64,000 bases of DNA. Source: CAVXJN01 sp963762165 (GTDB lineage: Bacteria; Pseudomonadota; Gammaproteobacteria; JASBUN01). The notes under the pieces were generated by a model. It saw only the letters and a program-made list of their open reading frames with translations. It did no database searches and was not told where the DNA came from. The first letter of the stretch is position 1; each line of letters begins with the position of its first letter. Below are positions 44,525-53,906 of this stretch, in pieces. Location: assembly GCA_963762165.1 (NCBI GenBank), contig CAVXJN010000001.1, positions 682,001-746,000 of the forward strand, written 5' to 3'. The position numbers and the translations under genes were made by a program.

Positions 44525-45337
44525 TCAGCGATTCGAATTTGTCGCCGACGGATCCTCGAGGTTCAAGGTCACGGTAGGCTCATCAAAGGCCTGCGCCGCA
44601 CCTCGGTCGTGCAATGGCGCACCGGCGGGCGCGGGCACCAACAATACGGTGATATTGTCGGACCCGCCGTGTTCCAGCGCCGAGGCCACCAGTGCCTGGG
44701 CCGCGTCCTGGAGATTGTCCGCGCCATGCAGCAGAGTGCCGATCTCGTCTTCGGAGACTTCCCCGGTCAGGCCGTCGCTGCATAACAGCACGATTTCGCC
44801 CCGGCATAGTGTCCCCGACACCGACCCGACGTCGACACGATCCAGGTCCGCCACGCCCAATGCCTGGGTGATGACGTTGCGATAGGGATGATTGACCGCT
44901 TCGGCGCTGCTGATCTGGCCTTCATCGAGCATTTTTTGAACAAAGGAATGGTCGCGGGTCAATTGGCGCAAGGCGCCGTCCTGCCACAAATAGGCCCGGC
45001 TGTCGCCCACCCAGACCACCTCGTAACGGGCGTCGCGCAGCTGCAAGGCCACCAGAGTCGAACCCATGCCCGGCTGGCCCAGCCCGTCCTGCGCTGCCAG
45101 GGTCACGACGTCGTGGGCACGTGCCGTGGCCTCCTGAAGCCCCACGCCATGGGTGAGTTGTTCGTGGATGAAATCCGCAGCAATGCGGCTCGCGACCTCG
45201 CCACATTCGTGGCCGCCCATGCCGTCGGCGACGATCCACAGCCCCAGCTGCGGATCGGCGACATAACTGTCTTCATTCAGGTCGCGAACCCGGCCTTTGT
45301 GCGTGGCTTCGCCATGACCGCGTGCCTGCTCCGTCAT
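44525..45337 (-). CDS. PP2C-type Ser/Thr protein phosphatase
   Basis: 270 residues of a complete bacterial PP2C (PPM) domain. Metal-binding motifs: VRDLNEDSYVAD, WIVADGMGGHECGE, WVGDSRAYLW, VLLCSDGLTGEV and SDNITVLLV. A ~30-residue acidic tail follows. It would remove phosphate from Ser/Thr proteins. It is divergent from the gene set that encodes a Ser/Thr kinase, two PilT-type ATPases and an FHA protein and is probably the phosphatase of that module (inference from position). Confidence 0.94.
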   Translation of the reverse strand: MTEQARGHGEATHKGRVRDLNEDSYVADPQLGLWIVADGMGGHECGEVASRIAADFIHEQLTHGVGLQEATARAHDVVTLAAQDGLGQPGMGSTLVALQLRDARYEVVWVGDSRAYLWQDGALRQLTRDHSFVQKMLDEGQISSAEAVNHPYRNVITQALGVADLDRVDVGSVSGTLCRGEIVLLCSDGLTGEVSEDEIGTLLHGADNLQDAAQALVASALEHGGSDNITVLLVPAPAGAPLHDRGAAQAFDEPTVTLNLEDPSATNSNR

Positions 45338-45481
45338 TCCATCTATCCAGCTTTCGATCCGATTCTCACAAGTATAGCGAGGAATTGTGCGGCAAACGCC
45401 TCTTCGCGGCGTACGATCACGCGCAACTCCGCGTCATTCAGCCCAAGTTAGCGAACCGTTTCGGCCAAGCTTGAGGTTCGG

Positions 45482-45511
45482 TTACCATAATAGGGGCAGT
45501 CTAATTATGAT
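45482..45511 (+). promoter_or_regulatory. Possible sigma-70 promoter for the kinase/PilT gene set
   Basis: TTACCA (4 of 6) and TATGAT (5 of 6) with an 18-base spacer, in an A+T-rich pocket ~70 bases before the first gene on the plus strand. No other candidate in this divergent gap is as good. Confidence 0.45.
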
Positions 45512-45579
45512 AAATATACAGGGCGAGACGGCATCAGCACGAGCCGTTGCGGAACAGCTCACGGCAAGGGGCGCCATCT

Positions 45580-46062
45580 ATGAGCAGCGAATTCCTCAAA
45601 GTACCTAAGACAATTCGGCCCGTGGTGCTGTGGGTTCACCCGGAAGGCCAGGTGCGCGGCTCCCTGTTCGTCCATACCCAGAGCCGCAGCCACGCTGGCG
45701 AGCAGGACCCTTCGGAGTTGTTGAACGAAGCGGCGCCGTTTCTGATCGTCCAGCGACACGATCCCGACGAACTGCGTTTCTACCAGCGCTCGGCGATCGT
45801 CCGGGCGGAATATGATGAGCCGGCCGGATCGGCCCCCGATGATGTCCGACCTTTCCAGTGCCGCTTGTATCTGATGGACGGTTCGGTGATCTCCGGCCTG
45901 GTGAACGAATCGCTGGCCCCTGACCATTCGCGATTGATCGACTATCTCAATCTACCGGAAACGCGCTTTGTACGTCTGTGGCTGGAAGACGAAAGAGTAT
46001 GCTTGGTCAACAAGGCGTACATCATCCATGCCACCGATCTCGGATCCGAAGGGGTCGAGTGA
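45580..46062 (+). CDS. Protein of unknown function at the head of the kinase/PilT gene set
   Basis: 160 residues from ATG at 45580 with AAGGGG upstream. It is soluble. Its middle and C-terminal parts look like a compact beta fold: FQCRLYLMDGSVISGLVNESLAPDHSRLIDYLNLPETRFVRLWLEDERVCLVNKAYI. VISGLV followed by an inhibitory-looking LIDYLN segment resembles an Sm-like or SH3-like barrel, but no family is recognised with confidence. It is 36 bases before the kinase gene, so it is probably co-transcribed and may be a partner or substrate. Confidence 0.8.
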   Translation: MSSEFLKVPKTIRPVVLWVHPEGQVRGSLFVHTQSRSHAGEQDPSELLNEAAPFLIVQRHDPDELRFYQRSAIVRAEYDEPAGSAPDDVRPFQCRLYLMDGSVISGLVNESLAPDHSRLIDYLNLPETRFVRLWLEDERVCLVNKAYIIHATDLGSEGVE

Positions 46063-46098
46063 CCCGCTGACCGCAACCGGGTCGTCGAGCAGCACGCC

Positions 46099-48465
46099 AT
46101 GGGTCTACTGGACAGCTATAAAGCCAACAAGGCGATCGCGGCGATTCTCGGTTCAGCCAGCCCGAACTCGCCCGAGGCGCGTCAGGCGTTGCTGAAGCTC
46201 CGCCAACTCGGACCTTCGGTGGTACCCCGCTTATTGGACGCAATGGCGGTCTCCGCTCCCAGCCCGGCGATCGAGAATTTATTGATCAGTTTCGTCGACG
46301 AACGCAGCCTGCCCCATTTCGTAAGCGCACTGGGCAGTGACGACCCGCGCCTGGTGGACAGCGTGGTCGGCGTACTGAGCAACGCGGAGCGCCTGAACGC
46401 CGCCGCGTTGGTACCGTTGTATGAAGATCCCGATGTTTCGAAAAAAGCGCTCACCAGCATTCTGCTGGCCCACCGCAAGCAGCTGCGCCCGCGCCCCGTC
46501 CTGGGACTCCTGAATACGGTGCCCGCAAACTTGCGCCCGTTCCTGTACCAGCTGCTGGATCAAACCGTATCGCTGCAGGACATTCCCGATGTGGCGCTCA
46601 GGGCGAAAAGCAACGACCCGGGAATTCGGACACGAATGGCAAAGATACTCGGCCGTTTCAGTACCGATGCCAGCCGCGACGCCTTATTCGAGTTATTGCA
46701 GGACCCGGCAAAGCAAGTCCGGCTGGCGGCACTGGACTCGCTCATGGAATTGCAACTACCAGTGTCTGCGAAACCGGTATTCGCGCTGCTACGCGATTCC
46801 GATTTGACTGTGCAAACCAAAGCAATCGAGGCGCTGATCAAGATTCGCGACGCCAAGACCGTGCAATATTTGATCGAAAGCCTGCAGGACGAATCCGAAT
46901 ACATCCGCCGCGCCGCGGTCGAGGTACTCAATGAAGTGGGCGATCAGCGCGCGGTCAAGGATTTGCTCAACGCTTTGCGGGACAAGGATTGGTGGGTGAA
47001 AGTCCGGGCCGCGGATGCCTTGGGCAGTATCGGCGGCCCGAAAGTATTGGACGCAGTATTGCAATTGATCCGCGATGATGACGAGTTCCTGCGCCGCACT
47101 GCTGTGGAGATCCTCAATTCCTCCCGGCACGAAAAGGCCTTCGATTACCTCGTCGAAGCGCTTCAGGACGACGATTGGTGGGTACGGGAACGGGCCGCGG
47201 ACGCCTTGGCGGCGTTGGGCAAGGAGCGCGCCGTGCCGCACCTGGAACGCCTGCTGTCCGGCGACCCGCGCACGGCGCGCGTGGCGATTCGGGCCCTCGC
47301 GGGCCTGGGCGATCATCATGCGGTGGAACCGTTGTTGACGGAATTGAAAAACAACGCCGATCCCGACGTGCGCAAGGAAGCAATACGCGCCCTGGCACAA
47401 CTGACCGATGCCCAGCACGCGCATGCCGTGCGCGAGGCCCTGACGCAGGTCATCGATGCCTCGGACCCGCGCATGCAACAGCTTGCGGACGAAACCATGG
47501 CGACCATCGCAATGCGCTTGGACAGCGGCCCCACCAACAGCAGCGGCATTACCCGGGCAACGCCGGGTCCCATGCTCGACCTGGCCTCGGGTGACGGCAA
47601 GCGCGATCTGTACATCGATGCGCCCTCATTGCGCGACGGCGATTTGCTCGCGGATCGTTACCGGGTGGTGCGCCAGGTGGGGAGCGGCGGCTTCGGGGTC
47701 GTGGTCCTGGTAGAAGACACTGTGGTCAACGACCAGTTCATTCTCAAATTCCTGCACCCCCATGTTTATTCCGACGCCAACGTGATCCGCCGCTTCACCC
47801 AGGAGTTACGCTACGCCCGCAAGATCACCCATCCGAACGTGATCCGCATATATGACCTGATCACAGTCGGGCAGTCATATGCCATTTCGATGGAATACTT
47901 TCCGAGCCATTCCCTGGCCGACGAAATGGCGCCGAAGAAAGCGATGGATTTGCGGCGCGGGCTGACCGTAGCGGCCGCCGTAGCCGACGGCATGGCGGCA
48001 GCACAGCATGCGGGTGTCGTGCATCGTGATCTGAAGCCCGCCAACATTCTGATCGACGACTGCGACCTGGTCAAAGTGGTGGACTTCGGCCTGGCATCGG
48101 CCACCAGCCAGAACGACGCGCGCCTAACGCGCACGGGATTGCTGGTCGGCACGCCCACTTACATGGCCCCGGAACAGGCGCGCGGTCACGGCATCGACTC
48201 CCGTACGGACGTTTACAGCCTCGGCGTCATGATGTACGAAATGTTTTCCGGTCGCCCGCCTTACACCGGCGATGATCCGATGGCGATTTTGTTCCAACAC
48301 GTCGAGGGCAACGCTACGCCGCTGCAGGAAAAAAATCCGGAGGTTCCAGAACGGCTCGCGCGAGTGATCGCAAAAGCCATGGCCGCGGACCCGGAGCGCC
48401 GCTATCAGGATTTCGACGAGCTGACCGCTGAATTGGCTATGTGCCGCCGGGAGATGCAGGTTTGA
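46099..48465 (+). CDS. HEAT-repeat Ser/Thr protein kinase
   Basis: 788 residues. Residues ~15-480 are HEAT repeats of the phycobilisome-lyase/PBS type (for example EYIRRAAVEVLNEVGDQRAVKDLLNALRD and WWVRERAADALAALGKERAV), about ten units. Residues ~518-785 are a complete Hanks-type kinase: glycine loop GSGGFG (528), FILKFLHP with the ATP Lys, HRDLKPAN (~641), DFG (~662), APE (~690). All catalytic residues are present, so it should be active. No membrane helix is seen, unlike most bacterial PknB-type kinases; it is cytosolic. The HEAT array probably chooses the substrate. The 3' end overlaps the next gene by 4 bases. Confidence 0.94.
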   Translation: MGLLDSYKANKAIAAILGSASPNSPEARQALLKLRQLGPSVVPRLLDAMAVSAPSPAIENLLISFVDERSLPHFVSALGSDDPRLVDSVVGVLSNAERLNAAALVPLYEDPDVSKKALTSILLAHRKQLRPRPVLGLLNTVPANLRPFLYQLLDQTVSLQDIPDVALRAKSNDPGIRTRMAKILGRFSTDASRDALFELLQDPAKQVRLAALDSLMELQLPVSAKPVFALLRDSDLTVQTKAIEALIKIRDAKTVQYLIESLQDESEYIRRAAVEVLNEVGDQRAVKDLLNALRDKDWWVKVRAADALGSIGGPKVLDAVLQLIRDDDEFLRRTAVEILNSSRHEKAFDYLVEALQDDDWWVRERAADALAALGKERAVPHLERLLSGDPRTARVAIRALAGLGDHHAVEPLLTELKNNADPDVRKEAIRALAQLTDAQHAHAVREALTQVIDASDPRMQQLADETMATIAMRLDSGPTNSSGITRATPGPMLDLASGDGKRDLYIDAPSLRDGDLLADRYRVVRQVGSGGFGVVVLVEDTVVNDQFILKFLHPHVYSDANVIRRFTQELRYARKITHPNVIRIYDLITVGQSYAISMEYFPSHSLADEMAPKKAMDLRRGLTVAAAVADGMAAAQHAGVVHRDLKPANILIDDCDLVKVVDFGLASATSQNDARLTRTGLLVGTPTYMAPEQARGHGIDSRTDVYSLGVMMYEMFSGRPPYTGDDPMAILFQHVEGNATPLQEKNPEVPERLARVIAKAMAADPERRYQDFDELTAELAMCRREMQV

Positions 48466-49559
48466 GCCGCATCAACGCATTTCTGAAACTCGGACGCGAG
48501 CAGGGTTGCTCGGATATCCATTTCGCGGTCGGCATGCCGCCGATGCTGCGACTGATGGGCGAATTGACACCCATTCGCTATCGCAACTTGTCAGCCGACG
48601 AACTGGAATCGCTGATCAAGGAGCTTCTCACGCCCGCGCTGGGACAAATGCTGGCCGCGGGTCACGACCTCGATTTTTCCTATCAGGACGAAGAAATCGG
48701 CCGCTTCCGGGTCAACGTGTACCGCAAAGTCAGCGGCCTGGGCGCGACCCTGCGCGCCATACCGGCGACAATTCCCGGCTTGGACCAACTCGGGCTGCCA
48801 AGCGCGGTCACCAGCCGCCTGCACCAGGCGCACCAGGGGCTGATCCTGGTCACAGGCGCCACAGGCACCGGCAAATCCACGACCCTGGCATCGATGATCG
48901 ACCTGCTCAACCATTTCCGTCGTCTCAACATCATCACCCTGGAAGATCCGATCGAATTCGTGCACAAGAGCAACCTGTCCCTGGTGGTGCAACGGGAAGT
49001 GGGCACCCATGTGAAAAGTTTTGCCGCCGGACTTCGCGCCGCGCTGCGCGAAGACCCGGACGTGATCCTGGTAGGCGAATTGCGCGACCCGGAAACCATT
49101 TCCATGGCCATGACCGCGGCCGAAACCGGCCACCTGGTGCTCGGCACGCTGCATACCTCCTCCGCCGCGAAGACCTTGGACCGCATCATCGATGCCATGC
49201 CAACCGAGCAGAAGTCCCAGGCCGCCGTGTTTCTCGGCCAACACCTGCAAATGGTCTTGAGTCAGAAGCTGGTGCGCACCGCGGACGGCAAAGGCCGCAA
49301 AGCCATGGTCGAACTCATGTTCAACACGCCTGCAATCGCGAACCTGATCCACAGCGGCAAAGTGCATCAGATCCCGTCGGTAATCCAGACCGGACGCCAA
49401 GCGGGCATGCAACTCATGGATCAGGCATTGCTGGAGGCGTTGCGCAAACGCGAGCTGGACCCGGATGACGCCTATCTGCACTCCACTGACAAGAAACAGT
49501 TTCAGCGTTTCGTCACCAACCCCGAGCTGTTGCCGCCGGTTGACCTCACGGTCGGCTGA
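48462..49559 (+). CDS. PilT/PilU-type pilus retraction ATPase, first copy
   Basis: 365 residues from TTG at 48462 (the TTGA overlaps the kinase stop; GGGAG upstream); a GTG at 48441 is possible, but the TTG start aligns with the next gene's MSRI opening. PilT blocks: EQGCSDIHFAVGMPPMLRL, Walker A GATGTGKST, ITLEDPIEFVHK, Walker B DPDVILVGELRDPET, His box GHLVLGTLHTSSAAKTLDRII. It would power type IV pilus retraction. No pilB, pilC or pilin genes are in the window. Confidence 0.93.
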   Translation: MSRINAFLKLGREQGCSDIHFAVGMPPMLRLMGELTPIRYRNLSADELESLIKELLTPALGQMLAAGHDLDFSYQDEEIGRFRVNVYRKVSGLGATLRAIPATIPGLDQLGLPSAVTSRLHQAHQGLILVTGATGTGKSTTLASMIDLLNHFRRLNIITLEDPIEFVHKSNLSLVVQREVGTHVKSFAAGLRAALREDPDVILVGELRDPETISMAMTAAETGHLVLGTLHTSSAAKTLDRIIDAMPTEQKSQAAVFLGQHLQMVLSQKLVRTADGKGRKAMVELMFNTPAIANLIHSGKVHQIPSVIQTGRQAGMQLMDQALLEALRKRELDPDDAYLHSTDKKQFQRFVTNPELLPPVDLTVG

Positions 49560-49579
49560 GTCCTGGCCCTGCGCGCACC

Positions 49580-50656
49580 ATGAGCCGAATCGATACTTTC
49601 CTCGAACTGGTAGTCAAGCAAGGGGGGTCGGACCTGCACCTGATTTCGGGCAATCCGCCGCGGATGCGCTTGTACGGCGACATCTATCCGGTTCGCTTCC
49701 GCACCCTGAGTGCCGAAGACACCGAGGACCTGCTGTACGAAATCATGCCGCCGCGGGCCCGGGAGCTGCTCGAAGCCGACGGCAATATTGATTTCGCGTA
49801 TATGGTGCCGGATCTGGCCCGGTTCCGGGTCAACGTGTTTCATCACATCGATGGCATCGGCGCCGTGTTCCGCGTCATTCAGGACGAGGTGCGCACCCTT
49901 GAGCAGCTCGGCCTGCCGCCGGTGCTGGCAAATCTGGCACGCCAGCGCAAGGGGCTGTTGCTGGTGACGGGACCTACCGGATCCGGTAAAACCACCACCC
50001 TGGCCGCACTCATCGATCGCATCAACCGGGAACGCAAAGGGCATATTCTGACCATCGAGGACCCGATCGAGTACGTCCACCTCAACCAAGGATGCCTGAT
50101 GAGCCAGCGCGAGGTGGGCGCGCATACGGAAAGCTTTGCCGACGCCCTGCGCTCTGCTCTGCGCGAGGATCCGGATGTCATCCTGGTCGGTGAAATGCGC
50201 GATCTGGAAACCATTCATCTGGCGGTAACCGCTGCGGAAATGGGCATCCTGGTGCTGGGCACCCTGCACACCAACAATGCGGTAAGCACCGTCGACCGGA
50301 TCATCAATGCATTCCCGCCCGGCGAAGCGCCTTATATCCGTTCGGCCCTGTCCACGTCCCTGTGCGGGGTCGTTTCGCAGCAGCTGCTGCGCACCGCAGA
50401 CGGCAAGTCCCGGGTGGCCGCCGTGGAGATCCTGATCAACAACGCCGCGGTGGCGAATATAATCCGCGAAGGCACGCCGGATCAGCTGGAGAACGTGATC
50501 CAAAGCGGCGCCATGCAGGGGATGCAGAGCCTGGACACCGCACTGCGCCGACTGCTCGACAACAAACTGATCAACGGCATCGACGCGTTTCGTCTGGCCC
50601 GGCAGAAATCCCATTTCGAGCAATACCGCGAGCACGGCAATCCGGAACCCGGCTGA
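49580..50656 (+). CDS. PilT/PilU-type pilus retraction ATPase, second copy
   Basis: 358 residues. It has the same layout as the previous gene: KQGGSDLHLISGNPPRMRL, Walker A GPTGSGKTT, LTIEDPIEYVHL, DPDVILVGEMRDLET, MGILVLGTLHTNNAVSTVDRIINAFPPGE. Similarity is clearly within the PilT family, but it is not a recent copy of its neighbour. A PilT/PilU pair in tandem is common in gammaproteobacteria; here it sits beside kinase and FHA genes instead of yggS/proC. The gap to the first copy is 20 bases. Confidence 0.93.
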   Translation: MSRIDTFLELVVKQGGSDLHLISGNPPRMRLYGDIYPVRFRTLSAEDTEDLLYEIMPPRARELLEADGNIDFAYMVPDLARFRVNVFHHIDGIGAVFRVIQDEVRTLEQLGLPPVLANLARQRKGLLLVTGPTGSGKTTTLAALIDRINRERKGHILTIEDPIEYVHLNQGCLMSQREVGAHTESFADALRSALREDPDVILVGEMRDLETIHLAVTAAEMGILVLGTLHTNNAVSTVDRIINAFPPGEAPYIRSALSTSLCGVVSQQLLRTADGKSRVAAVEILINNAAVANIIREGTPDQLENVIQSGAMQGMQSLDTALRRLLDNKLINGIDAFRLARQKSHFEQYREHGNPEPG

Positions 50657-50675
50657 TTCGCACAGCCCCCTGCCA

Positions 50676-50704
50676 GTGACAAGACGCGCGGGGCGCAGTA
50701 TAAG
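50676..50704 (+). promoter_or_regulatory. Sigma-70 promoter for the FHA gene
   Basis: GTGACA (5 of 6 to TTGACA), a 17-base spacer and TATAAG (5 of 6 to TATAAT), 70 bases before the FHA start. It lets the FHA gene be transcribed independently of the kinase/PilT set. Confidence 0.68.
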
Positions 50705-50774
50705 ATACTTATTTTCGTGTGGCTATTAACGCCAACAAAACCAAGGTCCCGTGGCGACGTGAATGGGGGAGCCG

Positions 50775-51446
50775 ATGGCAGCAAAACTGATCATGACGTT
50801 GGACGGCGCAATCGTGCGCGAGTTCCCGGTGGCCGCCGACAGCATCAGCGTCGGGCGCAAGCACGGCAATGATGTCCAGATCAACGATATGACGGTCAGT
50901 GGCCGGCATGCCCTGGTGACCACCCTGGTCGGCAATACCTACGTCGAAGATCTGGGCAGCACCAACGGCACCCTGGTCAACGGCCGCAAGGTGCGCAAGC
51001 TGCTGCTCAAACACGGTGACGTGATTCAAGTGGGCACCCATCAGTTGACCTACTTCCTCGAGGACAAGGCAGCCTATGAACCGACCATGTTTCTGCGGGC
51101 CGAGGTGGCGGAAACTCAGGTCATTGCCGCCGACGGTGACTTCGGCGCGGACATCAAAGGAATGCCGCTGGCCGGGGTGCGCATCTTGAACGGGCCATTG
51201 GCAAAGAAGGTGCTAGAGCTGCGTAAGCCTTTCAACACCCTGGGCTACAAAGGCATCAAAATGGCCATGATCACCCGCAGCAACATGGGCTACGTGATCA
51301 TCACGGTGAAAAGCAGCAAGGGAAAGCGCGCCAGCGACGTGCCGCAGGTGAACGGCAAACCGCTGGATCAGGACGCGCGCCAGTTACATGAACACGATAT
51401 TATCGAAGTGGCCGGCTTTCAAATGGAGTTCTTCTACATCCATTGA
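50775..51446 (+). CDS. FHA-domain phosphothreonine-binding protein
   Basis: 223 residues from ATG at 50775, which has GGGGGAG 3 bases upstream. Residues ~5-95 are an FHA domain with all the usual contacts: VGRKHGNDVQI (the conserved Arg), SGRHALV (Ser-x-x-His) and DLGSTNGTLVNG. It should bind phosphothreonine peptides. The C-terminal ~100 residues (KKVLELRKPFNTLGYKGIKMAMITR, then a VNGKPLDQDARQLHEHDIIEVAGFQMEFF block) resemble a second FHA-like or beta-sandwich fold without the key residues. It is probably the reader of the neighbouring kinase's phosphorylation. Confidence 0.93.
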   Translation: MAAKLIMTLDGAIVREFPVAADSISVGRKHGNDVQINDMTVSGRHALVTTLVGNTYVEDLGSTNGTLVNGRKVRKLLLKHGDVIQVGTHQLTYFLEDKAAYEPTMFLRAEVAETQVIAADGDFGADIKGMPLAGVRILNGPLAKKVLELRKPFNTLGYKGIKMAMITRSNMGYVIITVKSSKGKRASDVPQVNGKPLDQDARQLHEHDIIEVAGFQMEFFYIH

Positions 51447-51655
51447 TTTGCGGCGTGGCCTGGCCGCGCCCGGCTGACAATCCTGGGGCGCACCATGGCC
51501 GCCAATTCGCGCCGCGCATGATCCCGCGACGAGTAAGGACCGCGCACTCCTTCGCGGCACTCCACATACCAACCCGGCTGGCTGACACCAGGCCCGCCAA
51601 CCCAAAAAAATCGACTTCTACGGAACGCATCGCCGCTCCAATTTTGCCTGTCCAT
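51434..51655 (-). CDS. Small protein, DUF6316-like
   Basis: 73 residues from ATG at 51655, preceded by GGGAG 6 bases upstream. The pattern RRSRFFWV...GWYVECREGVRGPYSSRDHARRELAAMV (aromatic RFF, W-Y, REG-x-x-GP(Y/F)-S, basic helix) matches the small gammaproteobacterial DUF6316 family as remembered. No function is known. It overlaps the end of the FHA gene by 13 bases on the other strand. The frame is open further upstream, without a ribosome site. Confidence 0.65.
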   Translation of the reverse strand: MDRQNWSGDAFRRSRFFWVGGPGVSQPGWYVECREGVRGPYSSRDHARRELAAMVRPRIVSRARPGHAANQWM

Positions 51656-51757
51656 TCGCCGCTCCCGGTTACCGTTTCCAAATACTATGCCCAGCCTAGT
51701 AAACGGCGAACGGGCTGCCAGTCGCCCCGCACGCCCCAACGACGGCGACGAGGCCTG

Positions 51758-53845
51758 TCATCGGGGCGCTTGCGAGGCGAAATCCGAAACGGCGATCAGC
51801 GCAGCGCGCCTGGGCAATTGCAGGGCAGCGGTCGCACCTGGCACCAGCTTCCGCTGCAACGGCGAATCGGTCACGGGCCATTCGCCCTTGCTGACATTGG
51901 CCGCCTCGGGGCCGGCAAAGGCCAGGTAGCCGAAGCGGCTGTAGTGCGGCAGCTTGCGTGCCAACGCCGTAACCGCTGCCGGCGAGGCGGCGTCGATCCA
52001 GCCAACCGTCGCCGAAGCAGTCGCGCCGGGAAGCGCCAAAACGGTACTGCGATCACCACCGGAAATGACTTGGCCGTCGATTCGCAGGGCCTCGCCATCC
52101 ACCTGCAACGGCAGACTGCGCGCGGCCGCGAGCATTTGCGGCCGCAGGCGATTCTCCCGCCCCAGCACCCAGATCGCCTCGGCGGCACTCAGATCTGCGG
52201 TTTCGTCGTCGGTAACGACGCGGTCCTGAGGCCGCGCCCAGGCCCGCGCCAGTCGACGGTAAGCCGTGCGCATCGCCGCCGACGCGCCGCTTGGGAGCAC
52301 GTACACGGTCCGTTCCGAGCCCAGCAGGCGCCCCAGCGACGGCGGCAATTCACGGTAATCCAGACGTCGGAATACATCGAAGGCGGGATCTACCGCCAAT
52401 CGCAACGGCCTGTTGGCGAAGCGCAGCTCGAACGTCTGTTCGCGACGGTCCATGGAAACGGTGCGCAACTGCGCCGAATCGGCTCCTTCCACCTGCACGG
52501 CAACTGGGATCTCCAGGCCGTAGACGGCGCCCGCTTGACGCTGGTGCAGCGTTGCGCGCAACACATAGCCGACGCCGCTGTTTCGGACCTCTACGTCGCC
52601 CACAGACAGAGCCGGAGCGCCGCTGCGCTGCAGCCACTGTCCAAAAACGCCCTCCAGTTTCTGGCCGCTGGTGTGCTCGAATACGGTTTCGAGATCGTCG
52701 AAGCCGGCCCGCTGAAACCGATATTGCCGATAGAATGCCCGCAATGCGGCAACGAATTGCGCATCGCCAATCCGGCGCCGTAGCATGTGAAAAAACATCA
52801 TACCCTTGCTATAGCCAACGGCCTGGCTTGCTTCACCGTGCCGGGCGCGGAATTGCCGCAGCGGGAAATCATCGTGGCCGGCAACGAAATCCGCGTATTT
52901 CTGCAACGCCGCGCGCCGCTGCAGTGCGCCGCGACCGTCCCGTTCGGCAAGCAGATAATCCGACAAATAGGTGGTCAGCGCTTCCGCCCAGTTGCCTGCG
53001 TGGTAGTCGACCCAGACACCGTTGCCCCACCAGTTGTGCAAAATCTCATGGGGATAAGAGGTATGCACGATAAACGGCAAGCGTATTACCTGTGACCCGA
53101 GCAACGTGAACGACGGCATGCCATAGCCCGTCTGTTGCGCATTCTCAACCAGGGCAAACTTGGCGTACGGATAGGGTCCGATCAAGTCGCTGTACAGGGC
53201 GATATAGCGCGCCGTGGCATCGAGATAGCGCTGCGCCATGGCATCGTCTTCGGTACGCAGAAACACTTTGCTCCGACCCCATGGGGTATCGCGCTGGTAG
53301 CGCACGAAAGCCGCGGCGATCAGATAGATGCCTTGTTGAGGGGTATCGGTGATCCACGTCTCCTCGTCCGAACTCGGCGTACCACCGGCCCGCCCCTGGC
53401 TGACGCAGTGCCAGCGCGCGGGAAGCCGCACATCCAGCGAAAAACGCACTGGCTTGCCGGCAAAATCCGCGTACCAGGCTGACTCCGGTCCCAATACCAC
53501 GTTGTCGGCCGCCACATCGGCTCCCCAGCCGTGGGGCAGCCTGCCACGATAAGACAAAATGAAGCTTCGTATCCCTTCCGGCAATGACACGCGGTAGGTT
53601 CGCACGCCGCTTGCGGGATCGCTGTCGGCGTTTTCACGCACGTCATATTTCGCAACGTGCGGCTGCAAACCGGCGTCGAGCGTAAACTGCGAGTCGCCGC
53701 CGGCGGGCAGCGTCACCCGGTCATGAACCGCCAAGCTACCGGCAGCGGGGTCGAGCTCCACCGCCAACTGATGATGAATCGCTTCCGCAGCGGCGACGTT
53801 TGCCAATGCGCAAAGCACGCCAAGCAAAAAAGTCCGCAATCCCAT
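51758..53845 (-). CDS. M1-family (gluzincin) metallopeptidase, probably secreted
   Basis: 695 residues. A signal peptide (TFLLGVLCALANVAAA) precedes a beta-rich N-terminal domain. The catalytic part contains the zinc motif HEILHNWWGN and, 18 residues on, the third ligand Glu in NWAEALTTYLSDY; this is the M1 HExxH-x18-E arrangement. GMPSFTLLGSQVI replaces the GAMEN exopeptidase motif (no clear GxMEN), so strict aminopeptidase activity is uncertain. The C-terminal ~200 residues are a beta domain of unknown role. GGGAG precedes the ATG. Confidence 0.9.
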   Translation of the reverse strand: MGLRTFLLGVLCALANVAAAEAIHHQLAVELDPAAGSLAVHDRVTLPAGGDSQFTLDAGLQPHVAKYDVRENADSDPASGVRTYRVSLPEGIRSFILSYRGRLPHGWGADVAADNVVLGPESAWYADFAGKPVRFSLDVRLPARWHCVSQGRAGGTPSSDEETWITDTPQQGIYLIAAAFVRYQRDTPWGRSKVFLRTEDDAMAQRYLDATARYIALYSDLIGPYPYAKFALVENAQQTGYGMPSFTLLGSQVIRLPFIVHTSYPHEILHNWWGNGVWVDYHAGNWAEALTTYLSDYLLAERDGRGALQRRAALQKYADFVAGHDDFPLRQFRARHGEASQAVGYSKGMMFFHMLRRRIGDAQFVAALRAFYRQYRFQRAGFDDLETVFEHTSGQKLEGVFGQWLQRSGAPALSVGDVEVRNSGVGYVLRATLHQRQAGAVYGLEIPVAVQVEGADSAQLRTVSMDRREQTFELRFANRPLRLAVDPAFDVFRRLDYRELPPSLGRLLGSERTVYVLPSGASAAMRTAYRRLARAWARPQDRVVTDDETADLSAAEAIWVLGRENRLRPQMLAAARSLPLQVDGEALRIDGQVISGGDRSTVLALPGATASATVGWIDAASPAAVTALARKLPHYSRFGYLAFAGPEAANVSKGEWPVTDSPLQRKLVPGATAALQLPRRAALIAVSDFASQAPR

Positions 53846-53906
53846 ATCGTTGCACTCCCGTGTTCAGTGTCGATTCCGCTGCCTGCTATCGACTAACCTT
53901 GAGGTC

